Part shown: positions 47,952 to 60,575 of the stretch, in pieces
Layout of the letters: the number at the start of each line of letters is the position of its first letter
Position numbering within the stretch: position 1 is the stretch's first letter
From: Pyrus communis
Lineage: Eukaryota; Streptophyta; Magnoliopsida; Rosales; Rosaceae
Assembly: GCF_963583255.1 (NCBI RefSeq)
Contig: NC_084803.1
Coordinates: 14,187,032 to 14,251,031 of the forward strand
Length of the DNA: 64,000 nt
Direction: 5' to 3'
The notes under the pieces: model-generated
What the model was told of the DNA's origin: nothing
Database searches by the model: none
Seen by the model: only the letters and a program-made list of their open reading frames with translations
Position numbers and translations under genes: made by a program

Positions 47952-48446
47952 TATTACAAAAAAAGAGTGGTAGAAAGCAATGCATTTGGTGCCAATTTGA
48001 TCCCCACCATTCATCCTCCGATAACAATTAACAGTTTAACTCGCTAACAATACCGTTCGTGAAAATAAAATAAATAATAGACTACCCAAATAAGCATATG
48101 ACCATATGGCCCAATAACAAATCTACTTACCCACATAGAGAGAGGCCTGGCCACTTATGCGTCCATTTGGGTACTTGGAAAGCCCATGTTTCCAGAAGCC
48201 TCTAGGTTGCACATTCGGGAGGGTACCGTCGACCGACCCAAATTAAGGAGGCACCCGAACCACAACTGCAACCAAAGGAGAGGGACAAAAAACGGAGGAG
48301 TTCTAGAAGCGTCTTCTATCATCTGATAAAACCCAAAGGCCTGCAGTCTGCAAACACTCTAGGGTTTTATCTTCTTCACTCTACTAAGCCACTAACCTCC
48401 ACCTCCTCCTCCTCCTTCCCTTCTCTCCGCCCTCCAAATTCAATAG
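47952..48446 (+). promoter_or_regulatory. CPN20 proximal promoter and leader region
   Basis: Non-repetitive sequence ahead of CPN20 includes a CT-rich tract (48395-48433, 'cctccacctcctcctcctcc'), typical of plant 5' leaders. A possible leader donor CAATAG|GTAGCC is at 48446/48447. No strong TATA box was seen; initiation probably lies near 48250-48350. Confidence 0.45.
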
Positions 48447-48576
48447 GTAGCCCCCTTTTCGTCGTCAATTCAATCATATTTGTGTGCGTTTTGTTTATTT
48501 GGGCATATTTATATACGATTTTGTTTCATTTTTTTAATGGTGAATTGATGAATTTTATTTGGGTAATTTGTCGTAG
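48447..48576 (+). other. Probable intron in the CPN20 5' untranslated region
   Basis: GTAGCCCCC follows a CT-rich leader at 48447, and a T-rich stretch ending TTGTCGTAG is at 48568-48576, two bases before the start codon. The fit to GT-AG rules and the location suggest a leader intron. Confidence 0.55.
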
Positions 48577-48578
48577 AA

Positions 48579-50206
48579 ATGGCAGCAGCTCAACTGACAG
48601 CATCGTCGATCTCAGCCAGGAGTTTGGCTTCGTTTGAAGGGCTCAGACCTTCAAACCTCAAGTTCGGGTCGCCGGCAGGAGTATCACTTGTCAGCCACCG
48701 CTCCTTCCGCGGCCTCGCCATCAAGGCCGCCACCACCGTCGCTCCCAAGGTTGTTAGTTTTGCTTTTATCATTTCTTTTGTGGGTAAAATATGGTTGCTT
48801 TTGCTATATTTATGTATAGTTTTGTGATGATAATGATTTGAATGATAAATAAGAATAAATTTGAACTTTAATCTCTACCCGTTTCATTATATTCACGCAA
48901 GATTTGCCATTTGATACTGGTTTTCATTATTGGGTATGTATCATAGAACCCGAAAACATGTTGTGGAGAAGGTTTCTTACTCTTTTTACTACTTTAAGGT
49001 TCGTTGTTTTCAAGTTTAGGATGCCGATTAAATTGAAAGAGTGTTTGTGTCGTGGAATTCTTGTTTGTTGCTCTGGTTGTTTGATAAAGTTAGCTCCTTT
49101 GTTGAAGTTGTTGATTCCATGCTATTAGTAGGTTATCTGATGTTAATGGGTTCTGATTCAATTTTGCAGTACACTTCGATTAAGCCTTTGGGCGACAGAG
49201 TGCTTGTGAAGATCAAAACCGTGGAAGAGAAAACCGGCGGTGGAATTTTGCTTCCAACCACAGCACAGACAAAGCCTCAAGGAGGTGAGGTTGTTGCTGT
49301 CGGAGAGGGTAAAACAATTGGGAAGACAAAAGTGGGCATCAGCGTCGAGGTTGTGATATCTACCACATAAATCCTCTTTAGCTACGATGAATCATTGTTT
49401 AGGCTTCCCTGTTTACTGAATGCTTTTCGTGTCACAGACTGGTGCTGAAGTTGTATATTCCAAGTATGCTGGGACAGAGGTGGAGTTCAATGCTGCGAAG
49501 CATCTTATACTCAAGGATGATGACATAATCGGTATTCTTGAAACAGAAGATGTGAAGGATCTCAAGCCTCTGAATGATAGAGTCCTAATCAAGGTTTGTT
49601 GCCCGTTGAAATGTTAAAACTCTTGTGAATAATAGTATCAAGTGTCAGTTGTTGAAGTAAAGCATAAATTGGAAGGCTTATCATTAATTCTTTATTGTCT
49701 CATCCTTACAATTATACATCCAGTGTCACGCTACTAATTGTCAGTTTATTATGTTCTTTTCCATGCTCTTTAATACGGGCGTATTGGCTACTTTGCGTTT
49801 TCCCGTGTGTTTGAACCAAACTTTCCCCTTTTTTCAATCAATGCAGGTAGCTGAGGCCGAGGAAAAGACCTCGGGAGGTTTGTTGCTGACAGAGGCAAGC
49901 AAGGAGAAGCCCTCCATTGGCACGGTAAGGGGTTATGATTTTTTTCATCTTAGCTCAAGGCATTGCTGCTATCGTGGATATGGTTTTGGGCTGTGAGATA
50001 TTGCAATTCACATCCTTCTTTCAATATGACAGGTGACCGCTGTCGGACCCGGTACTCTTGACGAGGAAGGAAACAGGAAACCACTATCCATCTCCCAGGG
50101 AAGCACAGTTTTGTACTCCAAGTATGCAGGAAATGACTTCAAGGGCAAAGATGGTTCGGAGTACATAACTTTGAGAGCTTCAGATGTCATCGCCATACTT
50201 TCTTAG
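48579..50206 (+). CDS. CPN20: 20 kDa chaperonin, chloroplastic (double Cpn10 domain)
   Basis: Co-chaperonin lid of the chloroplast Cpn60 chamber. Five exons: 48579-48749, 49170-49349, 49438-49593, 49847-49924 and 50033-50206 (all GT-AG), giving 252 residues, the normal size of plant Cpn20. The S/A-rich N-terminus (about 1-50) is a plastid transit peptide. Two Cpn10 domains lie in tandem: about 60-152 ([10 protein letters not shown], mobile loop [10 protein letters not shown]) and about 158-252 ([10 protein letters not shown], mobile loop [10 protein letters not shown]), joined by a short linker ETEDVKD. Both end in the standard DIIGIL/DVIAIL strand. Exon 1 is confined to the transit peptide. 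The start has good context (GAAATGGC). Confidence 0.95.
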
Positions 50207-51037
50207 TCAGTCGAATTAGATGAGCTCAAGTAGTATTTTTGAAGTATCTGGCAGAGCTTCTTGAAAACGTTTCTGAATCTGACTACATAGATTTGATGGC
50301 TTCAACTCCCTTTTCTGTACTTTTGAATGTAAAATGATTGCCTTTGAAACAATTTCGTTAGCAACTATATTTTCACATATGACCTTGGATGAAACCCCAT
50401 TTTTCAGAACTGAAACTTCAGGTTTTTTATGTTCCAAAGTTTCTAGCTTTCACCGGAAAATTGTTCCTCCACCGGATAGAAGGTGGTTTCGGTGTTTCAT
50501 AAGAGGTGCATCTCTGTGATTGAAAAATGAATCATAAAAATCCTGGGTCAATGGCATCTTTTACGAGTTATAACTAGAGTTGTATATCTAGTAATATATT
50601 CCATCTCTTCGATTCCTCTCTATCGAATACTTTACAAATGAGTAGGAAATTGAATGTCGAATCGGTCTCAAAGAAGGAAAGATCAAATTATACATTTCAC
50701 CGCGCCATACCGCACCAAAAATCTCACTTATGAAGCTACACATCAACAATAATATATGCAAGGATTACGACTAGTCACCGTAGTGTGTTAGAGACTTATG
50801 AGCTCCTGCTGACCTGCCATCGGAAATTAAAGGAGCTCAATTCGCCGAACCCGTGGAATCAGTAGTTTTCACACCGGACAACGAACAATTTTATCCCTCG
50901 ATGATTGGAGACTCCGGTTCTGATCGTTGTAACAGTATCGCACGAGAGGGATTCAGCTCACATGGATTACAGCTCACAGTTGCAAACCAGATGGAATTTC
51001 ATCTGCCGAAGACCTGATCATTTCACCATTCGAACCC
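50207..51037. other. Convergent spacer between CPN20 and the ARF gene
   Basis: Both genes point into this interval, so it should hold both 3' untranslated regions. No other gene or repeat is recognised. Confidence 0.5.
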
Positions 51038-54000
51038 TTACCGATTAAACGAGGCTGCAGAGTTATCATCATACTGAGGTCTCCATGCATTTCCACTGTC
51101 AGTTCCGCTAGAAGCTTGATTGGGGACTGGAATGTTGCCGAGATCTCCATCCAAGCTCATCTGCCGTACTTCAACGGATGACAATATCTTTATACTCTGA
51201 ACACAGCTCACAAACTCCCTGAAAGCAATTATAGAATGGATGTTTGAGAAAAAGCGAATGGAAAGGCAAAAGGGTTTGCTATTTTCTGTTGCAGGGTTCT
51301 TGAACTTACTCCCATGGATCATCACCAACAAGAAGAATGTCATTTTCATGATCCACATATACAAGTTTCCAGTCCGTCCTGTGTGGATCTTCTAGTTGCC
51401 CTTCAATCCCGAACATGCGGGCAAGATCATGCCGGAGCTCATCATAGCCTTTATAACGGGTGACATCAATGCATCTTCCCACAGATCCACGCTTTTGAAC
51501 CTGTAATTTTTAAGTTCAGTGTTATGCAAAGGTCAGGTAAAAGTTTGGCAAAGGTATTTTGAGGAGAAAATGAAATTATATATTACTACACGACATTTGA
51601 CATTGACAATTGTCGTTAAAACAGCAAAAAACTAAATGTAATCAGTCATAATAATATCACTATTAGCTGACTCTCTGAAACTGCAACGAAGTTTCCTCCA
51701 GTTGTAGCCTAGTCGGTTTACAAATTTCATGACAAAAATGCACCTCAACTTCAAAAGGAACAAACCAATGACGATTCAGTATAGTGACAAACCTTTGTAT
51801 ATGTTCTCATACGTTGAGCCTGGTTTGCCCACAATCCGTTGCCTAAAACTCCAGTATCAGTTATGGGAATGTCACTTGAGCACCCAGTTTTGAAAGGTAA
51901 GTTTGGTGCCCCAAATGACTGAGAGCTGATTGCAGCAGTGGGTAACTCTATCTCAATATCTCTTGGTGTCCCGCCATAATTAGACAGTAAGTTCTGAAGA
52001 TCTTTTTGAGAGTCATATCCCCTTGACAACAAAGTGTCCGGTGCCAATCCATCAATATTAGCGGAAAATGGAAGACTGCTCCGAGGATTCGATTGAACAT
52101 CACCATCCAAACAGAAGGTGGGGAGTGCATAGTTCTGATGGATTGTGCTAGCATCCAGACAATATGATGTTCCAGATGATGAAGCTTCTAACTGATCCGT
52201 GATTGTACCTTTATATTTTATCTGGTCTGGTCCTTTTGAGCTGGGCAGCTCATTTTTTATCCGAATATCAGACTTGCCCTGAAGCTCCTGAACCAAATTA
52301 TGAGCAGGTTCTGCCACGGAATCCCCCAACAACATGGCCGTTCCTTGCTGATTCCTGTTCGAGTATTTTGATGGGGACATCTGGCAGTTATTAGTAGAAG
52401 GGGAAGTTGAACAAGATGGACCATCGCCTTCTGTAAGACCAGAATGGCTTCTGATTGCTGTAAGTGGCTTGTGCTGGTTCTGGGGCTGGATAGATGGCAT
52501 CTGATGAGACTGCATCACCAAAGGAGCTGCAAAGTTGTTCAGAAGTCTGTCCGTCGAGAAGCTGTTGCCATTTAGCTGTTGCTGATGATGCTGAGTCATA
52601 GGCAACTGTTGTAACTGCTGGTTTTGCTGGTGGGCCAGCTGCTGCTGTAAGAGTTGAGGCTGCAAAAGTGAGCTTGACGGGGAGAGTAACTGCGGCTGCT
52701 GCTGTTGATGAAATTTCTGCAGCAACTGTAATTGGAGTTGTTGCTCAGAGATGCCCTGCTGAGATGATTGCTGTACTTGCGGCTGCTGCTGTACTTTCTG
52801 TGACATGTTCTGTTGCAAGAACTGCTGTGGGGACGGTTGCAATTGTGCCACCTGCTGCTGCCTTTGTAAAAGGCCTGGTTGCGGTTCCAGTTGCTGCTGC
52901 TGGAGCTGTGAGTTTTGTTGTCCAGTTGGCACCTGAAATGAATTCTTACTAGAAGAAGGGACAGCTTGCTGGGATTGGGTATTCCCTGTTAGTAATTGCT
53001 GCTGTTGATGTTGGCAGAACATAACCGGTTGTTGCAAATTTTGGCCCGGGACCTGGTTAGGAGCAACAGAGCCGTTATTTACCGGATTCAGCTGAGATAA
53101 TTGTTGTTGCTGGTGCTGTTGACGTTGCGGTTGCTGTTGGTGCAGCTGCTGATGCTGCAGCAGGTTTTGAGGGTCTTGCTGTTGTTGAGGCTCCCGCTGC
53201 TGCTGCTGATGGGAGTAATTCTGGAGCTGTTGGTTCGTCGGCATCTGCAATAATTGCTGCAGCTGCTGCTGGGGGTGATTTTGCTGATGTTGGTTCGCTG
53301 AAGAATTCAATAATTGATGCAGCTGCTGCTGTTGGGGGTTACTTTGTTGCTGTTGGCTCATAGGATTATGCATCAATTGCTGCGGCTGCTGCTGTTGGGC
53401 CCATGTCACATTCGGCTGCTGCATTTGGCTAGCTTGGTTTTGTGGAGCTGGTTTATTTGACTGGAGACCAGTTGCAGACAGCACCGGGGCTTGAAAGTTC
53501 AATAGCTTGGATGGATCATCTGCACCAAGGTTATTTTGCAGGCTGGTTGGAGGGACCATGGATGGGAAAAATCCAGACTGTGAAGCTGAAAACTGATTAT
53601 TTTGTTGCATGTTCATCCACTGCACCAAACTCAAACCAGGGAAAACCGAGCTTGGGGAATTCTTCATGCCAAATTCATCTCCAAGCCAAGGCATGGCTCT
53701 CTTGAAAGCATTCTCTATGTCGGATTCATCATCTACAAAAAGCAGTTCCAAGGTTACAAACAGATTTCTGACAGGCAGGATTCAGGTGGACATACAAAAA
53801 AACGTTTGTGTGATTCCATCAACAAAGCTTTTCAAGCTAACTTGTCAATATGGTTTACCTTGCATCCCTGGTTGTTTGGGAAACTTGGGTCTGAAAAATG
53901 GAGGAGGGCATATGTAGAAAGGAGTTACAACAGGCTCGATTTCCCAAATTGAAACTCGGCTAGGCCGGTCACCAGCTGTTGATTCATCCCATCCAACCTA

Positions 54001-56589
54001 TAAAAAGTATAAAAGTTTCAATATCTGATTAAGCTTAAGTGCATGTCAAAAATGCCTAGAAAATTTCGAATAAAATTTATATCTGGAAATGGGAGCCACA
54101 AAATGAACTCTCAGCAGAAATAGAGAATGAGACCAATCCAGTGTCACTTAAACATAGACCTACACAAAAGTTATGCAATCTTGACTAAATCCTATGAAAT
54201 GCTAACCAATACCTGAAGATTGCGCCATTGTGAACCTTTCCATCGAACAGGATCCAAATCACTGATGCCAGTGATTGTGCCCATGTATCTGCGTACTCCT
54301 GACTCTTCAGTCTCAAACATCATTCTGAATCGCATGCCAAGTGAAACTTGGGTATACATCGCTTTATTGTACTTGGCTAAAGGTACCACAAATTCAGAAG
54401 GGCTTGCCCTTTAACATCAAATAATTATTGTCAGAACCAATCAAATAATAATTACAGATGACATTTCCTAAAGACCAACAAGAAAAACCTAAACATCCTA
54501 GTGTTACCTTGGGTTGTAAAATATGGTAAACGGGCTGTTATTTGCAGCAGCATGAGCTGCGGCTGCAAGAATGCCGATATGCATGCTATCACTGGATATG
54601 ACTGATGAAGAGATAGCTGGCTGCTGTCTATTAGCACGCTTTATGCCCAAGAGAAGCTGAGATTTTTCATCCCTGCATACAACCAGATTGTTCTAACTCG
54701 ATAACCAAAGGAACTAAATCGGGCTGAATCATTCATCTAATTGACCACATCTTTCATACCTTATAAAAAGAACAGAATCTCCGGCAAAGAGTCTTTTTGT
54801 GCTAACGAAAATACTCCAACCTGTAGTCAGCAGGTGCCTTTTCGGTTGGCCTGAAATGAAATTGCTACAGTTAGAATGAAAATTCAGAAATTTGCATCTC
54901 AACGTCTAATAAGAAAAACACAAAACAGAAACAAGTTATACTTTATGGGGAAGGAAGAGAACAATAGGAGAATGTTTTAAAGAGGGAAATACCTCGATAG
55001 ATATGTCTGAATGTCCACGCACTATCATGCAAATCTTTTGCTACAAGCTCCTGGGCAGGCGGTTGCATCGAAAAATCCTATCAAAGATCATTGCTTCTAG
55101 TTACCACAAGTGTACACGGAATGGATTACACCGGCTTTTTTGATATTTTCGTATTAAAATCTAAAGTTTCAAATTTGTACATACTAGAGATGGGAAGATC
55201 TTCTCAGCTGCTCGACGAGGTACAGAAAATCCACCATGAGTGCTCGTGTCACTAGCTGTAAGAGTTTTGCAGAAAAACTCAGTAGGTTGCCTACTTTGCT
55301 TGAGCCCCATGTTGGATGCCAGTAATGCTTCCTTCTCATACTGCCAGACAGATATTCAAACAATTTTGCAAGTAAGTGAACACGATTATATGTAAAAAGG
55401 GAAGCGGTAAAGTGTTGCTTAATTCACAAAAAGAATGGCTGTCCTACTTTGTTTACTGGTTGGAGAGTCATTTGTGCATAGACCTCATCTGTTTCGGTAT
55501 CAGCCTGTGCATTAAAATGAATAAAGAGACACGTGAATAATCTATCTAAAATCAACCATGTTACAGAAAATACAAAATTTTACATTCGTAAAATAAACTT
55601 CATCATTCTAAAGTAGCTGTGTGGAACTGTCATACATGCAATGTCACATTGTGAAGCATGCATATCAATTTTGACGGAAGGTTGGGGTAGTTCGGTATGA
55701 AATCCGTCTCCTTTTGCATCGATGCTGCAACCTGAAAAATAGTTATGAAAATTCCATCAGAAACCAGAATCTCAGGAAAAGCGTTGCTTCTTTACAGATA
55801 TAGAGAAAGACGCACTTGCTCGCTGTGACCTTGAGGGAAGTACACCACAAGACTTCCAACTGGAGGCAAAGAAACCAATGGCCCAGCACAAGCATGCCAT
55901 AACTCTGAATTAATTCTCTTCTGTTCTCCTGCTGCAGACCATACAAAACTTCATCAGCGTTGAAGAGAACTCAAAACTCGTGACATGATAATTAAATGTG
56001 AAGTGATAAACTTCTCAAAACAGATTTGTTTCCTATGAGATCATGGCATAAAATATCTGAAAATTAACAAATCGTACAGTATTTTCATCTTTCAGCCACA
56101 ATAACCAAATTATCCGTATGCGATTAGAAGAACACAAGATCTGTTGTGTTAAAAAATAAAGTTTATTTCAAAAGTGGTCCAATTTATGTTTAAGAACAGT
56201 AAATCATTCATGTAACAAGACTTTTCTTAGAAATATTACATATTCCTTTGGGAAGTGATCAATTCATATACTGAATTTATGAGTCGAAATTGTATGAAAT
56301 CAAATCAAAGAATGAAAAATTCAAATCCAAATGTTATATGGCACAAAAAATTGCTAACAGAAAGAGATTCAATCAAAGTTGTAAACTATAACCAGAAAAC
56401 AAACCCCCAACCATAAAAGTACTTCCACTTTCTGCAGAAAACAAAGTCCCTCAGAGTATTTTAAAAGCATAAAATTAAGCTAAATCACAGAAATTAATAG
56501 ACAACCAAACATAAGACTAAATTTGCCAAAATTCATGAAGCCTCACCTTCACCAGAATTTGCCAAAAACCCATTTGTGGGAACCTTCAT
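51038..56589 (-). CDS. ARF7: Auxin response factor, ARF7/ARF19 clade (Q-rich activator)
   Basis: Nuclear activator that binds auxin-response elements and is repressed by Aux/IAA partners. Thirteen exons on the minus strand: 56547-56589, 55816-55928, 55636-55731, 55448-55504, 55185-55340, 54993-55077, 54760-54850, 54508-54672, 54213-54408, 53859-53997, 51793-53732, 51310-51500 and 51038-51218, giving 1,150 residues. The B3 DNA-binding domain spans about 125-227 ([16 protein letters not shown] at its start), followed by the auxin-response (ancillary) domain (about 252-335). The middle region is strongly glutamine-rich, marking an activator. The C-terminal PB1 domain (about 1026-1120) keeps the basic K (VQKRGSVGR) and acidic [14 protein letters not shown] faces. 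The segment [18 protein letters not shown] and the end ASFNR match ARF7 more than ARF19. Plus-strand frames opposite the Q-rich exon are by-products of CAG repeats. Confidence 0.95.
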
Positions 56590-56764
56590 GTTTAATATTT
56601 GAATGATTTTTCTCACAGAAATTCAAACTCTTGCTCTTCTACCTGCAGCTCATTACCCGGTAATTGCAGTTGCAGTACAACTTGTTCCAGAAAGCAAAGA
56701 GTTTCAAGAACAACCACCACTTTCAATTCACAACAACCACTTTTAATTCACAACCTTCTCCAAT

Positions 56765-56863
56765 TCACATTGAACCCAGATAACTAATTCCTTTACCAAT
56801 CTCAAAAATGCTACAAGATTCTGACTTTTTTCTAATTTCACCAAATTTGAAGAAATCCATCAT
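56765..56863 (-). other. Candidate upstream ORF in the ARF leader (32 codons)
   Basis: In the probable 5' leader, about 175 bases upstream of the ARF start, an ATG-ATG pair opens a 32-codon frame ending TGA at 56765-56767. A much shorter frame (ATG plus three codons) starts near 56653. Upstream ORFs that affect translation are known for some ARF genes; here the leader's extent and splicing are unknown. Confidence 0.4.
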
Positions 56864-57480
56864 TGCCCTTTTCAAAACCAGACAGCTCAAATCTCAGCAG
56901 ACCACTCTCAATTCCCAATCAAGTTCACCAACCAAATAACCAAAACACACCCAGAAAACAAAATATACAACTGCTGAAAAAACTAAGCAAACTGGAACCT
57001 GGGTTATTTGAATGTACTCCCAAAACGAAACGGGTTAAAAGATAATCACACAAAGCCAAGGACTTTGTGCTTTTTCTTTCGGTTCAAGCCTTTTTTTCTT
57101 GGGTTATTGGAGTTCTTGTTTAAGGAATCAGTGAAAGAAAAAGAAACTAAAGTGTCGCCGGCAAACCAGAGAGGGAGCAAAGCAAGCAAACAATGCTCGG
57201 ACAGCTTTTTTTATTACTTTATGAAATCTACAGCCCGACATGAAATAGACTTACGCAAAAGCAAAGCAGAGCATTCACTCTCTCCTTCTCACTCAAACAG
57301 TTCTCTTCAAACTCGGTTAAAAAACAGAACAAAAATGATTAACAATATAAAAACAGAGATTAAGTTAATTAAACACCATCATTGATTATTGATGGATCGT
57401 GTTCATTAGCGTGTGTTATGCTCTCCGCAGACAATGATTAATTATATTCCCCAACCAGTCCCTCTGTCCCCACCTCCTTT
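56864..57480 (-). promoter_or_regulatory. ARF leader and proximal promoter region
   Basis: Read leftward this is GA-rich around 57260-57310 ('gtgagaaggagagagtgaatg'), as is common near plant transcription starts. No gene is read on the opposite strand: a 125-codon frame there (57008-57385) has no domain and biased lysine-rich composition. Confidence 0.4.
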
Positions 57481-58139
57481 TTTATATAAATAATCAAATT
57501 CACCTCAGATTCATGTTAAATTATTTTCCCTTGGTTGTTTTCCTCAACAATGCTAAGGTGACTTGATTTATTGATGAATTTTTATCACAAATGGTTTCTA
57601 ACATTTTTTTAATTTTTCGCTTCGGATTTTATGTTAGCATGCTAATAAAAGTTTTGAGAAAATTTTATGGCAAAGACTTATTTATTTGCAAAGCATAACA
57701 TGAAAACTATATTGATCAATTTTTAATGTAAGAAACCAAAGTAAAGTGTTTCGAAAACATCATGAAACATTTGCAATAGGGATCTTTATTCATTAAATAT
57801 ATTCACAAAATGATATGTTGATCTACATGAAGGAAACTTGACTTGATCCAAAACTTATAAGTGATGTCTTTGCGTGTGACAAAGTTTGTGAAGGCACCAT
57901 TATTAATTCGCTAAATTATAACATATACAAGCATTAATATTGTAACTTATAGTAAATCATGAAAGGGAAAAAAAATTATACCTTACGTGTAAAACGCCAC
58001 TCCATGCGTTATATAAGTTTAGTGAATTACTAACACGACGTTGTTATTGTCCGACAAATTTTTGGAATCAACTTACAGAAATTTGGTAGGTAAATAATAT
58101 TTTTTATTCTTTAAATTTATATAATTGTGAATTGTAGTT
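57481..58139. other. Intergenic spacer, nothing recognised
   Basis: AT-rich sequence without repeats or reading frames of interest. Confidence 0.4.
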
Positions 58140-58560
58140 TAGGAGAGATTCTACTTTGGATTAGGGTTATCTCTTTCTCATTTAAGTGACTATGTTAGGT
58201 GATGAGAGATGTAAATAGGAAAACATAATATGAGAGATAAGAGATGAGCTAATATTAATTAGGTCACTCAAGATTTTTCCCTAGCTGAGGAGGTTAGTTA
58301 ATCACTAATGAGAGAGAGGGAGACGAAAACTTGTCACGTGATAACAGATATATAATAAAGAGTGACATAACTCCTGTCAAACTCAAGATTTTGCCTTAGT
58401 AGAGAAGCATATGCAATGTTCTTTGTTATTATTTTGTAACTTAGTCACCTAATGAGAGACTTAGAAAAAGAAAAACTTGTCGTGAAAATGATAGAGAGAA
58501 AGAGTACATACCCTAGTAGTAGAGCATCTTCAATGGGAGCTTTATCCTCCATGAGACTAC
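58140..58560. repeat. Degenerate direct repeats with a copy beyond the fold-back element
   Basis: 'tcactcaagatttttccctagctgagga' (about 58264) recurs as 'actcaagattttgccttagtagagaa' (about 58380). A third version, 'attttaccctagctgaggagcacatgcaacgttctttgtt', lies past the fold-back element at about 61748. The fold-back element therefore appears to sit inside this older repeat. Confidence 0.55.
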
Positions 58561-59574
58561 CACATTTCTAGTCTTAGAGCATCACCAATGAGGGGTTGTA
58601 TATGAGGCTAGAAAAGTGATGGATATAGCCCAATTTAGAGCTCCGGGGAATCTATGGGGCTTTAAAAAAGAATCTCTTCCAATAAGGGGCTATATATTTT
58701 TCGGGCTCTATATGGGGTTATATATTTTAGGGGCTTTTAGATCCAGGTCCAAAAATGTAGAGTGTTTTTAGGAGTGAGTCAAGTTATCTAATTATATGTT
58801 TTTATTTCTTTTATACTCATTTTATATTTTCTAAAAATATTAAAAATCAATTAAAATCTTCTAATATTATGCATTTTCCAACTCCAAAAGAATATATTTA
58901 ATATCGTATAACAAAAATACTAATATACTAACATAAATTTATCTACAAAACATTCTACCCTAACTCAAGTAACAAATATATGAATGTATATAATACCTAT
59001 ACGTGAGATATGAAACCTAATTAAAATGTAGAAAAAACATAACATACCTACAAGTAAGACACATTAATCTGTGACAGGTTGATTATAAAAAAAGAATCTG
59101 TCATATAGGTAGATAAATATAATTAACCTGTGATATAGGTTGATTATAAAAATTAAAAATAAAATCTATAAATGGGGTTTAAAGTAGCAGGAAGAACGAG
59201 AAATAACAAAAAGATAAATAAAAAGAAATAAGCAAAGAGATAATTGGGAAGAAATTTGATTTTTATAATAAATCTTATCATTGAACAGATAACTATTGAT
59301 AATTAAATAATTAAATATAACAAATTGGATTTATTTTAATAAACTGGACTATTCCTACTATTGGCTCAAAAAATTGGACTTATATCAAGTTTCCCCTATA
59401 TTTTATTATGTAGTAATTTGATTACATGGTAAATTTATTATTGTCTTAACTTCTCTAAACTTGTTTTTTAGACGTGTTATCTTAAATTTTAATTTATGAA
59501 CTTTTTAACCTTAAAATATTCAAATTTTGACGGAGTTAGATTTCATCACTTATGCACCATTGTAAGTTCTCTTA

Positions 59575-59810
59575 TCTCAATCTTATCCGTTGGTTTGTTT
59601 CTATGAAATCAGACAATATAAGATTTCGTTTCATAATGATCATTGGTTTTGATTATCCTATCTCAATCTCATTTGTTGGTTTGTTTCTATGAAATCAAAC
59701 AAGATAAAATTTCATTTCATAACAACCATTGGTTTATTTCTTTGATTGACACATTCTCCGAAATCAAACAAAATTTTCATTTCATAACAATCATTGGATT
59801 GGATTATCTT
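59575..59810 (+). repeat. Tandem repeat of about 86 bp, three imperfect units
   Basis: The unit 'ttggtttgtttctatgaaatcaaacaagataaaatttcatttcataacaaccat' recurs from about 59590, 59676 and (truncated) 59733. Confidence 0.75.
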
Positions 59811-60129
59811 ATCATAATTTAGTTTTGTTATTTGTTTATATTTTTGGTTTAGGTCTCTAAACTACCAATGTTAAATTTCATCAATTTTTTTTAATGAATT
59901 TTTCATTCTAGAAAATTAAACACGAAGCACAACATTTGTTTTCTAACCAATAACACAAAAAATTGTCTGTTTGTATATGTTTTCTTAATCAAACAAACAG
60001 TTGAAAATAAACTCTTAAAATCCTAAGCAGTTGAAAAATAAACCCTTAAAATCATGTTTTGGAATTAAAAATGGGGCTCACCCATTTATAAACTAAAAAA
60101 ACAAAAACAAAAACCAAGACTGGGCCCTC

Positions 60130-60455
60130 AATTTGGTGTGGTCCCCTACTTTTTGGGGATAGATGTAGCCTAACTTCTTGCTACCCTAGGATTGAAGTTG
60201 CTAGCCTTTCTAGTGGATGTAGCCCCATTTTCCGGCCCATTGGGGATGAAATTTTTCATTAGAGCTATAAATGCAGTAGCCTCAAGGAGGATAAAGCCGC
60301 TATTGGGGATGCTCTTAGTGAGAAATTTCATCCCCAATGAGTAAGAAAATGAGGCTAAATCCACCACTAGGGCTAACAACTTCCTTTCTTGGGTAGCAGA
60401 AAATTGGGTTACATCTAGCCCTAAAAAACAGTAGGTCCCAAAAAAAAGTAGCAAC
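60130..60455. mobile_element. MITE nested in the long inverted-repeat element
   Basis: Two arms of about 130 bases are inverted copies: 'ggtcccctactttttggggatagatgtagcc...cattggggatgaaatt' and the reverse complement ending 'tagccctaaaaaacagtaggtccc'. The loop contains 'attggggatgctctta', a phrase common at plant MITE ends. A 94-codon minus-strand frame lies in it and is a by-product. Confidence 0.72.
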
Positions 60456-60575
60456 TCATGTGAGCAAAGTTCTATCTCTCTCCCTCCACTTGCAGATACA
60501 TTTATACTTTCCTTTTATTATTTTTTAATTCTTTTTGCTTACTTATTTTTCTTGCAATTTGGCTAAGTAATGATT

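Noticed and set aside
52203..53952. Plus-strand reading frames opposite the ARF exon, including an alanine/valine-rich one (52668-52952)
   Set aside because: They are the antisense of CAG/CAA glutamine repeats and have no domain; the minus-strand ARF explains the openness.
57008..57385. 125-codon plus-strand gene
   Set aside because: It is opposite the ARF leader/promoter, lysine-rich by composition and without a recognisable domain.
60170..60454. 94-codon minus-strand gene
   Set aside because: It spans both arms of a hairpin MITE, so it is a by-product of the inverted repeat.
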